64,000 bases of DNA from Agrococcus sp. ProA11 (GCF_039880525.1 NZ_CP156989.1:2294001-2358000); one strand, 5' to 3'; counted from the first letter of the stretch, positions 40,549-48,754 are shown. Numbers and translations are program-made. The notes: a model not told the origin generated them from the sequence alone.

Positions 40549-41850
40549 TCACTCCGCTCGCGAGTTCCCGGCACTCACCTCCGGCAGCGACCTGCCCATC
40601 AGGGCGCCGGCGACTCCCAGCGCGGCGAGCAGCACCAGCGCCCACTCATTGCCCCAGAGCGCGAGCACGCCGGTCAGCGCGCCGGCCGCGAGCAGCAGCA
40701 CGCCCATCGCGGTGTTCGCCACCGCCACGTACTCCGTGCGCCGATCGCCCTCGGCCATGTCGACGACGTAGGTCTTGCGCGCCAGCCGCGTGCCGAGGTG
40801 CACGAACGCGAGCAGCAGGAACGTCACCGGGTAGAGCCACTCGGAGTCGCGAGCGGCCGGCACCTGCAGGAGCACGAGGAACGCGACGATGCACGCGGAC
40901 GCTCCGACCGCGCACCACACCATCAGCAGTCGAGAGGAGCGGTCGGCCAGGCGCCCAAAGGCGCGGCCGCCGAGCACGTTGGCGACGCCCTGCGCGATCA
41001 CGAACAGGCCCAGGCCGGTGAGGTCGCCGCCGTGGTTGGCCACCCCGATCGCGACCACGAAGGGCGGGCTCAGCGCCGAGACGAGCAGCAGCGCGCGCAC
41101 CAGCACGAAGCGGCGGAACGTGCCGTCGTGGCGCAGCAGCTGCCAGGACCGTCCGAGCCAGCTGGCTCCCTCGGTCGATGCACCGGGATCGGTCTCCGGC
41201 TCGCGGATCGACGCGTAGACGATGAGGCCCAGCACCCACGCGGCGGCGGCGCCGAGCAGCAGCGCCGCGAGCAGGTCGGCGCCGACATCGCCGCCCCACA
41301 CCTCCAGGCTCAGCCCGAGCACGAGCGCGACGCCGCCTGCGAGCACGGTGACGATGCCGGTGATCTGCCCGCGCTCGCCCTTGGGGATCGTGCGCCCGAG
41401 CACGTCCTTGCTGGCCAGCGAGCACAGCGCCCGACCGAGCGCGAAGACCGCGAGCGCGGCCAGGATCGCTGCCCCCGCGCCCCACCCGCGCAGCGTGAGC
41501 GCCGAGACGGCGATGGCGGCCGCGGCGATCGCCTGCGCGGCGGCGCCGCCGACCCACGCCCACTTGCGCGCCGCGAGCCGCTGGAGCCACGGGGTGAGCG
41601 CGGCCTGCGGCAGCATCGAGCCGGACTCGCGGATGGGCACGAGGAACGCCAGCAGCACGCCGGGTGCGCCGACCGCGGTGAGCAGCCAGGGCAGCACCGT
41701 CTTCGCGTTGACGACCTGATCGCCGATGCTCTGCAGGGCCTGCGCGACCATCTGTCGCATCCCGTTGCTGGCGATGTGCGGCCTGGCCGGGGCGACGACG
41801 TCGTCGTCGCTGCCCTCGCCCTTGATGAGCTTCGAGTACAGCGACGTCAT
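40549..41850 (-). CDS. Major facilitator superfamily membrane protein
   Basis: The product is a 433-residue membrane protein with about 12 hydrophobic segments, for example WLLTAVGAPGVLLAFLVPI, ILAALAVFALGRALCSLA and VLLLAAGALTGVLALWG. The signature-like loop after segment 2 is weak and the central loop (REPETDPGASTEG) is short. Substrate cannot be told. The ATG at 41850 (MTSLYSKLIKGEGSDDD) has GGGGAG upstream and is preferred to a start 19 codons earlier. It lies downstream of another MFS gene on the same strand, 131 bp away, but the two proteins are not close copies. Confidence 0.82.
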   Translation of the reverse strand: MTSLYSKLIKGEGSDDDVVAPARPHIASNGMRQMVAQALQSIGDQVVNAKTVLPWLLTAVGAPGVLLAFLVPIRESGSMLPQAALTPWLQRLAARKWAWVGGAAAQAIAAAAIAVSALTLRGWGAGAAILAALAVFALGRALCSLASKDVLGRTIPKGERGQITGIVTVLAGGVALVLGLSLEVWGGDVGADLLAALLLGAAAAWVLGLIVYASIREPETDPGASTEGASWLGRSWQLLRHDGTFRRFVLVRALLLVSALSPPFVVAIGVANHGGDLTGLGLFVIAQGVANVLGGRAFGRLADRSSRLLMVWCAVGASACIVAFLVLLQVPAARDSEWLYPVTFLLLAFVHLGTRLARKTYVVDMAEGDRRTEYVAVANTAMGVLLLAAGALTGVLALWGNEWALVLLAALGVAGALMGRSLPEVSAGNSRAE

Positions 41851-41981
41851 TGCGTTCGACTCCCCGCCGCGATCGTCATGGATGCATCCTGCCGTGAACT
41901 CGGCCATCGCCCCGACGACGCCACACGATCCGGAAGCACCGTGCCATGTCTCGGCTCGTGCTCACGAGCTCGCGTGGGTTG

Positions 41982-43484
41982 CTATGCGCGTGTCTCCGGC
42001 AGCGCGTCGTCGTCGACCCCGCCGTGCGGCGATCGATCGTCCGCTGCCGCGCCGCCCGCGTCGGTCACGCCGCCCTTCGCCGCCGGCGCGGCCGCCGCCG
42101 AGGGCGCGCCCGGCACGTCGTCAGCGGCTGCCGGCGCCCGTCGCGGAGCGCTCGTCTCGTAGGAGTCGCTGATGCGGCGGTACGACTTGGTGAGGAAGGC
42201 GAGCCCGGCCGCGAGCACCATGAGCGCGCCGGCGCAGAGGAACACCAGTGCGATGCCGCGCGCGATGCCGGTGCCGAGCACGGGCTCGAGCGCCGCAGCG
42301 CCCTCCGGCGAGCGCGCCCACGGCAGGATGACGAACTCGGCGAGCGGCGCGATGAGGAACGCGGTGACGGGAGCGGCCGCGGACTCGAACGCCATCGCGA
42401 ATCCGAACACGCGCCCCTGTCTGGGCAGCGGCACGACGCGCTGGATGATCGTCTGCTCGGCGGCCTCTGCGGCCGGGATGAGCGCCATGTAGACCCAGAT
42501 CCCGAGCGCGAACAGCCACCACCAGTCGCGGATCGTGAACAGCGCGCCGATCACCCCCATGATCGCCACCACGATGAGCAGCGTGCGGATCGGGCGCGCG
42601 CCGAGCCCGAACCTCGCGACGAGCAGCCCGCCGACGATGAAGCCGGTCGATCCGACACCGAAGACGAGGCCCCAGGTCTGCACGTCGAACAGCTCGAGGC
42701 CGTAGGGATCCATGAGCGCCATGTAGACGCCGCCGATGAGGTTGTTGTAGGTCGAGAAGATGATGAGCGCGAACAGCCCGCTGATCGCCAGCACGGCGCG
42801 GATCGAGCCGCGCAGGTCGATGCCACGGGCCTCGTCGTCAGGGTCGACCGCGACGACATCCTCCGGGATCCGCAGGGTCATCAGGTGGCCGAGGCTCAGG
42901 GCGATCATGCCGATGGCGATCGCGATCGTCCATCCCATGCCGAGGAACCCGATCGAGAGGCCCGAGAACACGCTCGTCACGATCATCGCGAGCCCCTGCA
43001 CGGTGCCGACCAGACCGTTGGCGTTGGCGCGCCGCTCGTCCGGGACGAGGATCGTGACGGTGGTCGAGAGCGCGATGTTGCGCATGTGCTCGACGACTGA
43101 GCCCACCAGGATGATCGCCATGAACAGCCACAGCCACGGCGACGCGAGGTCGAGCAGCACGGGCTCCGGCAGCAGCAGGTACATCGCGCCGGCGACCGTG
43201 AAGGCGGCGAACGTGATCGTGCCCGAGAGCAGCATGACCCGCAGCTTGCGATGGTGGTCGACGATCGAGCCGAAGAGGATGCTGCCGAATGCGATGAACA
43301 GCATGTAGGCGCCGCCGATGATGCCGGTGGCCAGCACGCTGCGGGTCTCGAGGTAGACCCAGAACGTCAGCGCGAACCACATGTACGTGGTCGTCACGTT
43401 CGCGAGCGCCGTGTTGCCCAGCACGTGCAGGAACATGCGCTCGCCCTGGCTGCGCCCAGCCGAGCGAGGCTCCACGGGAGCCAT
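41982..43484 (-). CDS. Major facilitator superfamily transporter
   Basis: This 500-residue protein has 12 predicted membrane segments and the typical cytosolic loop DHHRKLRVMLLSG after segment 2, as in MFS drug/metabolite exporters of the MFS_3 or DHA type. The N-terminus is MAPVEPRSAGRSQGERMFLH and the C-terminal 45 residues are Ala/Asp-rich and cytosolic. TAGCGT lies six bases before the ATG, which suggests a leaderless mRNA. The actual substrate is unknown. Confidence 0.87.
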   Translation of the reverse strand: MAPVEPRSAGRSQGERMFLHVLGNTALANVTTTYMWFALTFWVYLETRSVLATGIIGGAYMLFIAFGSILFGSIVDHHRKLRVMLLSGTITFAAFTVAGAMYLLLPEPVLLDLASPWLWLFMAIILVGSVVEHMRNIALSTTVTILVPDERRANANGLVGTVQGLAMIVTSVFSGLSIGFLGMGWTIAIAIGMIALSLGHLMTLRIPEDVVAVDPDDEARGIDLRGSIRAVLAISGLFALIIFSTYNNLIGGVYMALMDPYGLELFDVQTWGLVFGVGSTGFIVGGLLVARFGLGARPIRTLLIVVAIMGVIGALFTIRDWWWLFALGIWVYMALIPAAEAAEQTIIQRVVPLPRQGRVFGFAMAFESAAAPVTAFLIAPLAEFVILPWARSPEGAAALEPVLGTGIARGIALVFLCAGALMVLAAGLAFLTKSYRRISDSYETSAPRRAPAAADDVPGAPSAAAAPAAKGGVTDAGGAAADDRSPHGGVDDDALPETRA

Positions 43485-43490
43485 GCCACG

Positions 43491-43496
43491 ACGCTA
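43491..43496 (-). promoter_or_regulatory. -10 box of a probable leaderless start (gene at 43484)
   Basis: TAGCGT on the minus strand ends six bases before the ATG at 43484. TTGCGC lies 15 bp further upstream. Confidence 0.5.
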
Positions 43497-43579
43497 CCGA
43501 GGCGGCCCGCCGCGCAACAGCCCTCCTCGCGTCGCGCGCCCCAGCCGCGCCGCGCCCCAGCCGCGCCCCGCGCCCGACC

Positions 43580-43626
43580 GGTACCAACTTGTCGCCTCCC
43601 GGCGCGGGAGGCGGCCGTTTCGTACC
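43580..43626. repeat. 47-bp inverted-repeat element, copy 1
   Basis: It starts GGTACCAACTTGTCGC and ends with GCGGCCGTTTCGTACC. The outer five bases (GGTAC/GTACC) pair exactly and further complementarity lies inside, including a strong inner hairpin of CCTCCC with GGGAGG. Same length as copies 2 and 3. Confidence 0.8.
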
Positions 43627-43679
43627 GGTCGCGCGCACCGCACCCGCGCGCGCCCCGCATCCGAGCGCGCCGAGCGAGC

Positions 43680-43726
43680 GGTACCAAGTGGTCGCGACAC
43701 GGCGCGGGAGGCGACCGTTCGGTACC
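43680..43726. repeat. 47-bp inverted-repeat element, copy 2
   Basis: It starts GGTACCAAGTGGTCGC and ends GCGACCGTTCGGTACC. The ends GGTAC...GGTCGC and GCGACC...GTACC pair around a non-pairing five-base block. The following GGTCGCGCGCACCGCA is shared with copy 1. Confidence 0.8.
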
Positions 43727-43762
43727 GGTCGCGCGCACCGCATCCGCGTGCGTCGAACGACC

Positions 43763-43809
43763 GGTACCAAGTGGTCGCGAAACGGCGCGGGAGGCGACCG
43801 TTCCGTACC
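43763..43809. repeat. 47-bp inverted-repeat element, copy 3
   Basis: It is nearly identical to copy 2, differing at two positions. Arms are GGTAC-N5-GGTCGC and GCGACC-N5-GTACC. It begins 83 bp after copy 2 begins. Confidence 0.8.
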
Positions 43810-43906
43810 GGTCGCGCTGCGGGGCGGGCGCGGCGGGCGAGGGGGCGGGACGTGGCGGGCGGGCGGGAGGGGCGGGGCGAGCGAAGGGAGGGTGGGAGCG
43901 GGGGCG

Positions 43907-44965
43907 CTACGAGCGGGAGTCGCGGGCGGCGGCCCAGAGGTCGACGCCCGGCTCGTCGCCCGCGAACTCGTCGATGGCGGCGAACTCGTCGGCGCTCAGC
44001 GGCGCGGCCGCGAGCGCCCCGAGGTTCTGCTCCAGCTGCTCGACGCGGGACGCGCCGATCGTGAGCGACGTCATCCGCTCATCGCGCAGCGCCCACGACA
44101 GCGCCAGCTGCGCGAGCGACTGCCCACGCTGCTCGGCGATGCCGGCGAGCCCGCGGATGCGGCGGGTGGCCTCAGCAGACACGTTCGGGTCCACCGAGGC
44201 GCCGTCGCCGCCGCGACCGGCGCGCGAGTCCGCGGGGACGCCGTCGAGGTACTTGCCCGTCAGCAGGCCCTGCGCGAGCGCGGTGAAGCCGATCACGCCG
44301 ATGCCGAGCTCGCCTGCGGTGTCGAGCAGACCATCAGTCTCGATCCACCGGTTGAGCATCGAGTAGGATGGCTGGTGGATCGTGAGCGGCGTGCCGAGCC
44401 CGGCGAGGATCTCGTGTGCCTCGCGCGTCTCCTCCGCCGAGTAGCTCGAGACGCCCACGTAGAGCGCCTTGCCGGTGCGCACGATGTGGTCGAGCGCCGC
44501 CATGGTCTCCTCGAGCGGCGTGTCGGGGTCGGGACGGTGGTGGTAGAAGATGTCGACGTAGTCGAGGCCCATGCGCTCGAGCGACTGGTCGAGGCTGGCG
44601 ATGAGGTACTTGCGGCTGCCGCCGATGCCGTAGGGCCCCGGCCACATGTCCCAGCCCGCCTTGGTGGTGACGAGGATCTCGTCGCGGTGGGCCGCCAGGT
44701 CGCTCTGCATGATGCGGCCGAAGTTGCGCTCGCTCGCGCCATAGGGCGGGCCGTAGTTGTTGGCAAGGTCGAAGTGCGTGATGCCGCGATCGAAGGCGGT
44801 CGTCACGAGCGCGCGCTGGCGCTCCAGCGGGGCGTCGTCGCCGAAGTTCTGCCACAGGCCCAGCGTGAGCGCGGGCAGCTTGAGGCCGGAGCGGCCCGCG
44901 CGGCGGTACTGCATCGCGTCGGGGCGGTCGGTGTCGTAGCGGGCGGGGTCGGCGGTCCAGCTCAT
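43907..44965 (-). CDS. Aldo/keto reductase (YghZ/Gpr-like)
   Basis: This 352-residue NADPH-dependent oxidoreductase has an (alpha/beta)8 barrel. It shows the family pattern FDLANNYGPPYGASERNFGRIM, with catalytic Asp and Tyr, the Lys in VTTKAGWDMWPGPYG, and the His in DYVDIFYHHRPDPDTP. This set is typical of the L-glyceraldehyde-3-phosphate reductase group; the real substrate cannot be assigned. The ATG (MSWTADPARYDTDR) overlaps the stop of the ComB-like gene before it (ATGA), so both belong to a small operon with the DUF4916 gene. Confidence 0.92.
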   Translation of the reverse strand: MSWTADPARYDTDRPDAMQYRRAGRSGLKLPALTLGLWQNFGDDAPLERQRALVTTAFDRGITHFDLANNYGPPYGASERNFGRIMQSDLAAHRDEILVTTKAGWDMWPGPYGIGGSRKYLIASLDQSLERMGLDYVDIFYHHRPDPDTPLEETMAALDHIVRTGKALYVGVSSYSAEETREAHEILAGLGTPLTIHQPSYSMLNRWIETDGLLDTAGELGIGVIGFTALAQGLLTGKYLDGVPADSRAGRGGDGASVDPNVSAEATRRIRGLAGIAEQRGQSLAQLALSWALRDERMTSLTIGASRVEQLEQNLGALAAAPLSADEFAAIDEFAGDEPGVDLWAAARDSRS

Positions 44966-45462
44966 CGGGGTGCTCCAGGGTGCTCGGGGGCGGTGTCGGA
45001 TGCGGTGCCCGCGTCGGTCGCGGGCGTCGCGGCAGCCGCCGCCTCGGCGGCGACCAGGGTGCGGGATGCGCCGCGGAGTGCGACCGCTGCGGCGCAGGCG
45101 GCGGCGCACGCGGGGCTGTGGAAGTCGATGCCCAGCTCGGCGAGCGCGTCGACCACGCGGCCGGCGGTCAGCAGGTCGGCGGCGGTCGGCCGAAGCGAGC
45201 CGTCCGGCCAGCGCTGCCCGGCGGCGATGATGGCGACCGAGGCTCGGTCGCCCCGCCGCTCCTGCTCGTCGAGCGCGGCGCGCGCGATCAGGTCGGCGTT
45301 CTCCAGCGTCGCCTCCAGCACCAGCGCGGTGCGCGGCGCGAGCCGCAGCAGCTCGGCGGTCTCCGCGCCGCGGTCCGCATCGGCGAGCACGATGACGTCG
45401 GCGGAGGCGGCATGCAGGCCCGCAGCTCCCCACTCGAGGGTCACCTGGTAGTCGACGCTCAT
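44962..45462 (-). CDS. 2-phosphosulfolactate phosphatase (ComB)-like protein
   Basis: This 166-residue protein contains the ComB-type core AIIAAGQRWPDGSLRPTAADLLTAG followed by helices ending in SPACAAACAAAVALR. ComB hydrolyses 2-phosphosulfolactate in coenzyme M biosynthesis of methanogens; actinobacteria do not make coenzyme M, so a different phosphate ester is likely. The protein is shorter than ComB (about 240 residues) and lacks the N-terminal catalytic region with its DVLRATTT-like motif, so activity is doubtful. It starts at ATG 45462, overlapping the DUF4916 stop by one base, and overlaps the aldo/keto reductase gene by four. Confidence 0.65.
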   Translation of the reverse strand: MSVDYQVTLEWGAAGLHAASADVIVLADADRGAETAELLRLAPRTALVLEATLENADLIARAALDEQERRGDRASVAIIAAGQRWPDGSLRPTAADLLTAGRVVDALAELGIDFHSPACAAACAAAVALRGASRTLVAAEAAAAATPATDAGTASDTAPEHPGAPR

Positions 45463-46001
45463 CAGCGCAGCGCTCCCAGGCGGGCGAGGGCCGCCCGAAC
45501 GAGCGCACCCCGGCCGCCCTCCATCTCGCTCGTGACCAGCTCGGACGCCGCGGCCTCGGGGCTCAGCCAGGTGAGCTCCAGCGCGTCCTGGCGCGGATCG
45601 CACGTGCCGGTGACGGGCACGATGTAGCAGAGCGAGACCGCGTGCTGCCGATCGTCGGAGTAGATGCCGTCGCCGGGCAGCGGGAAGTACTCGGCGACGT
45701 GGAAGGGCGTCGGGTCGGCGGGCAGCTGCGGGAACGCCATCGGGCCGAGATCCTTCTCGAGGTGGCGGTAGAGCGCATCGCGCACTCGCTCGCCGCGCAT
45801 CACGCGCCCCGACACGACCGTGCGCGTCATCTGGCTCTGCGCGTTCATGCGCAGCAGCAGCCCGACCTCGGTCACCTGGCCGAGGCCGTCGAGTCGCACG
45901 GGAAGGGCCTCCACGTAGAGGATCGGCATCCGCTCCCTGGCCTGCTGCAGCTCATCATCGCTCAGCCAGCCGGGATTGGGGTCAGGGGTGCGCACGGCCA
46001 T
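45462..46001 (-). CDS. DUF4916 protein, degenerate Nudix fold
   Basis: This 179-residue protein, MAVRTPDPNPGWLSDDELQQ, has the family stretch PILYVEALPVRLDGLGQVTEVGLLLR. In the Nudix-box position it reads GRVMRGERVRDALYRHLEKDLG: spacing fits G-x5-E-x7-R, but REUxEE has become RHLEKD, so the usual metal-binding Glu pair is lost. Hydrolase activity of the standard type is unlikely. CAGAAT lies six bases before the ATG. It is the first gene of a three-gene operon with ComB-like and aldo/keto reductase genes. Confidence 0.82.
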   Translation of the reverse strand: MAVRTPDPNPGWLSDDELQQARERMPILYVEALPVRLDGLGQVTEVGLLLRMNAQSQMTRTVVSGRVMRGERVRDALYRHLEKDLGPMAFPQLPADPTPFHVAEYFPLPGDGIYSDDRQHAVSLCYIVPVTGTCDPRQDALELTWLSPEAAASELVTSEMEGGRGALVRAALARLGALR

Positions 46002-46007
46002 GGCCCC

Positions 46008-46013
46008 ATTCTG
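46008..46013 (-). promoter_or_regulatory. -10 box of a probable leaderless start (gene at 46001)
   Basis: CAGAAT on the minus strand ends six bases before the ATG at 46001. Confidence 0.45.
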
Positions 46014-46048
46014 CCCGTCCGCGCGTGCCCCCGCTGGGAGACCGACGC

Positions 46049-47284
46049 TCAGGGCCGCAGCCGGCGACCCGCGCGGTCTGCCCAGAGCGCGATCGCGAGC
46101 CACAGCGCGACGACGATGGCGCCCAGCGCGATGGACGGGATGTCGCCGAGCGACGCGAACCAGGAGACCGGGCTCGGCGTCATGGCGTCGAGCAGCGTGC
46201 GCGCGGCGAGGGTGGTGCCGACGGCGAGCAGGCTGATGCGGCCGACCGCGGCGAAGGGCTCCGCGAAGACGCCGAGCGCGGAGGTGCCGCCCCGCAGGTC
46301 GGTGTCGATCGCCGGATGCATGGCGGTCGCGAGCAGGCTGGCGAGCGTCGCGACCGCGAGGGTGAGCGGCGGCGTCCACAGCACGGTCGTGGGCTCGAGC
46401 GCCTGCTGCCCCCAGACCGTGGGGGTGAAGTAGGCGAGGATCCCCAGCACGGCGAACAGCAGCGCGGCAAGCAGCCCGTAGCCGATGACGCGGCCGCGCT
46501 GATGGTGGGTGACGCTGCGTGCCCGCAGGAATGCGTGCACGAGCGCCGCTCCGGCCGCCGCGGGCAGCGCGAGGCCAAGTCCGGCGACCACAGTGGTGAC
46601 GCCCGCGGTGATGAGGGGGTCGGCCGTCGAGCCGGCGGCATCCGCCACGCCGGTGACGAGCAGCGTCGCCGGCGTGCAGCGGTCGCTGAGCTCGCCGCAG
46701 AGCCCGGTGGTGAGCCACAGCGTTCCCGCGCCGATCGCCGATGCGACGGCGACGGTGAACGCCCAGCCGGACCAGTTGCGCGCAAGGAGCCCGAGGAAGC
46801 CGAGCGCGGCGACCGCGACCGCGAGCTGCAGCAGCGGGCCGGTCACGCGCATCCGCTCGAGCCCACCGAGGGTGCCCGCGTCCGGCGCGAAGGGGATGCC
46901 GGCGGCAGCGCCGCCGATGAGCGCCGCGGCCGCCGCGAGCACGAGGCCGGCGAGCAGCAGCAGGAGCGTTCGACGCATGACGCGGCCGCCGCTCATCCAG
47001 CCGCGATGCTGCCCCATCGCGAACGCGCAGCCGAGCACCACCGCGAACGCGGGCATGGCGATGGCGTCGAGGCCGATCGTGCCCCAGCCCTCGGAGACCG
47101 GGAACGGCCTGCGGGGCGCGGCGAGCCAGAAGACGGTGCCGAGCACGAGCACACCGCGCGCGGCGTCGAGCGACACGACGCGGCCGATGGCGCGCCCGCG
47201 ACGGCGGCTCGGGGCAGCCCGGTCGCGCCGCGCCGGAGCGCCGGCGGTGCGCAGCACCCTGGTGGTCGCCGAGGTGTTCGTCAT
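46049..47284 (-). CDS. Polytopic membrane protein, HGSNAT/DUF418-like acyltransferase fold
   Basis: This 411-residue protein has about ten membrane segments. The first reads GRVVSLDAARGVLVLGTVFWLAAP, close to the R-x-x-x-L-D-x-x-R-G start of heparan-glucosaminide acetyltransferase-like and DUF418 proteins, which transfer acyl groups across membranes. No catalytic residue can be confirmed. The N-terminal 35 residues are basic (TAGAPARRDRAAPSRRRGRA). TAGCCT six bases before the ATG suggests a leaderless mRNA. It is divergent from the esterase gene at 47351. Confidence 0.72.
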   Translation of the reverse strand: MTNTSATTRVLRTAGAPARRDRAAPSRRRGRAIGRVVSLDAARGVLVLGTVFWLAAPRRPFPVSEGWGTIGLDAIAMPAFAVVLGCAFAMGQHRGWMSGGRVMRRTLLLLLAGLVLAAAAALIGGAAAGIPFAPDAGTLGGLERMRVTGPLLQLAVAVAALGFLGLLARNWSGWAFTVAVASAIGAGTLWLTTGLCGELSDRCTPATLLVTGVADAAGSTADPLITAGVTTVVAGLGLALPAAAGAALVHAFLRARSVTHHQRGRVIGYGLLAALLFAVLGILAYFTPTVWGQQALEPTTVLWTPPLTLAVATLASLLATAMHPAIDTDLRGGTSALGVFAEPFAAVGRISLLAVGTTLAARTLLDAMTPSPVSWFASLGDIPSIALGAIVVALWLAIALWADRAGRRLRP

Positions 47285-47290
47285 GCTTCG

Positions 47291-47296
47291 AGGCTA
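47291..47296 (-). promoter_or_regulatory. -10 box of a probable leaderless start (gene at 47284)
   Basis: TAGCCT on the minus strand ends six bases before the ATG at 47284. Confidence 0.5.
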
Positions 47297-47350
47297 CGGT
47301 GTTCGGAGAGGCGGCCGATGCTCGATCGACGCCGCCGGAGAGGGGCTCCC

Positions 47351-47977
47351 ATGCTGCAGATCGATGCGGATGTCGTGCGCTGGCGCGACGGCACGGCCGC
47401 CGACGATGAGCGCGAGCTGCTCGTGGTCATGCACGGGCTCGGCTCGCACGAAGGCGACCTCTTCGGCCTCGCCCCGCACCTGCCCGCGTCGCTCACGATC
47501 GCGTCGCTGCGCGCGCCGATCCCCTACGGCGGCGGCTTCGCGTGGTTCGACTTCTCAGCGGTCGACAGCGAGGACCAGGCGCTCATCGATGAGGCGGCGA
47601 CTGCGGTGCTCGGCTGGCTCGACCGACTGGACGGCCCGTACCGCCGCGTGCACCTGCTGGGCTTCTCGCAGGGCGGCGCGATGGCTGTGCAGCTGGCTCG
47701 CCTCGCACCGGAGCGCTTCGCGTCGATCACGCACCTCGCCTCGTTCGTGCACGCGGGCGACGCACCGGGCGACGCGGCACTGGCGGCGCGGCGCCCGCGC
47801 ATCCCGCTGCTCACCACCATCGGCACGCTCGACGACATCATCCAGCCGGACAAGATCGCGCGCTCCACGCCGTGGCTCGACGCGCACTTCGACGTCGAGC
47901 GGCGCACCTACGAGCGGCCGCACACCATCATCGCCGAGGAGCTCGACGACGTCGTCGCGTTCCTCCAGCGGGTGTAG
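47351..47977 (+). CDS. Phospholipase/carboxylesterase-family alpha/beta hydrolase
   Basis: This 208-residue serine hydrolase has the nucleophile elbow LLGFSQGGAM, the oxyanion strand VVMHGLGSHEGDL, the acid in TIGTLDDIIQP and a candidate His in YERPHTIIAEEL. The family hydrolyses small carboxylic esters or lysophospholipids. The ATG at 47351 (MLQIDADVVRWRDGTA) has GGAGAGG upstream. There is no signal peptide, so it is cytosolic. Confidence 0.9.
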   Translation: MLQIDADVVRWRDGTAADDERELLVVMHGLGSHEGDLFGLAPHLPASLTIASLRAPIPYGGGFAWFDFSAVDSEDQALIDEAATAVLGWLDRLDGPYRRVHLLGFSQGGAMAVQLARLAPERFASITHLASFVHAGDAPGDAALAARRPRIPLLTTIGTLDDIIQPDKIARSTPWLDAHFDVERRTYERPHTIIAEELDDVVAFLQRV

Positions 47978-48003
47978 CGCGCGATCCGACCTCCCCGACA
48001 CGG

Positions 48004-48009
48004 CAGACT
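48004..48009 (+). promoter_or_regulatory. -10 box of a probable leaderless start (gene at 48016)
   Basis: CAGACT ends six bases before the GTG at 48016. Confidence 0.4.
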
Positions 48010-48015
48010 GGGCGC

Positions 48016-48702
48016 GTGGAGCGGTTCAGGCTGGGCGGTGTGCCGGGGGTGACCCCGGCCAAGTGGCTGCGCGTGTGGCGCGAGCGGGTGCCAGACGTGC
48101 CGGCCGTGCTCGTGCAGATCGACGAGGCGGATCCGGTGGCCGCGCTCCGGGAGGGACGCGCAGATGCGGTGCTCGCTCGGCTCCCGATCGCCGGCGACGA
48201 CCTCCACGTGGTGCGGCTCTATGACGAGCTGCCGGTGGCGGTCGCCGCGAAGGGGCATCCGATCGTCGCGTTCGAGGCGGTGACGAGCGCCGACCTCGAG
48301 GGCGAGGCGATGCTCGACCAGGGCACCATGACCCTCGCCCAGCTGCTCGAGACCGTCGCGACGGGCGCGGGCATCGCGATCGTGCCGATGTCGGTCGCGC
48401 GGGCGCTCGGCGGGCCCGACACGCGCAGCCGGGTGGTGACCGACCGGCCCGAGACGACCATCGCCCTCGTCTGGCTGCAGTCGGAGGACTCGCCCCTGCA
48501 CCAGGAGTTCATCGGCATCGCGCGAGGCCGCCGGGCGGGCTCGTCGCGCGGCGACCGGGAGCACACGGTCGAGCCGGGCAATGCCGCCACGGGCGCGAAG
48601 CCGCGACCCTCGAAGCCCAAGCCGAAGCCGACGGCCAACCGCCCGCGCCGCCGCGGGGGCCCCGGCCGCTCGGGTCGCCCCGGACCCGGGGGTCGGCGCT
48701 GA
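48016..48702 (+). CDS. LysR-type effector-binding domain without DNA-binding domain, with basic tail
   Basis: This 228-residue protein begins VERFRLGGVPGVTPAKWLRVW. It aligns in style with the second half of LysR regulators: ALREGRADAVLARLPI, LYDELPVAVAAKGHPI and TGAGIAIVPMSVARAL are the usual ligand-pocket strands. The N-terminal winged helix is absent, and a CAGACT -10 box just before the GTG argues that it is not a truncated gene. The last 60 residues are Lys/Arg/Pro/Gly-rich (KPRPSKPKPKPTANRPRRRG), resembling a nucleic-acid-binding tail. It may be a ligand sensor or decoy. Confidence 0.78.
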   Translation: MERFRLGGVPGVTPAKWLRVWRERVPDVPAVLVQIDEADPVAALREGRADAVLARLPIAGDDLHVVRLYDELPVAVAAKGHPIVAFEAVTSADLEGEAMLDQGTMTLAQLLETVATGAGIAIVPMSVARALGGPDTRSRVVTDRPETTIALVWLQSEDSPLHQEFIGIARGRRAGSSRGDREHTVEPGNAATGAKPRPSKPKPKPTANRPRRRGGPGRSGRPGPGGRR

Positions 48703-48715
48703 CCGGGCAGACAAA

Positions 48716-48751
48716 AACCGCGCCCTTGCTGGCGAGAGCAAGGACGCGGTT
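48716..48751 (-). terminator. Intrinsic terminator of tRNA-Ser
   Basis: Fifteen-base arms (48716-48730 and 48737-48751) pair with one mismatch. On the minus strand a run TTTTTGT ends the structure (48717-48711). It lies four bases after the tRNA 3' end. Confidence 0.85.
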
Positions 48752-48754
48752 CGG

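Larger units (their letters stand above)
43485..43906. other. Non-coding gap: repeat cluster and G-rich tract
   Basis: This 422-bp gap has no convincing gene. It holds a C/G-rich lead-in, the three 47-bp inverted repeats, and from about 43819 to 43905 a run with more than ten GGG blocks on the plus strand. Open frames here are translations of the repeats (RYQVVATRRGRRPFGTGRAH and the like). Confidence 0.75.

Noticed and set aside
43580-43809. CRISPR array
   Set aside because: Only three units with unequal spacing (100 and 83 bp), internally palindromic, no cas genes nearby.
43485-43906. Short arginine-rich proteins in the intergenic gap
   Set aside because: They are translations of the 47-bp repeats in different frames; no start signals and no codon bias of a gene.
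44962-45508. Longer forms of the aldo/keto reductase and ComB-like genes
   Set aside because: Upstream extensions are shadows of the preceding genes; the chosen ATGs overlap the stops before them.
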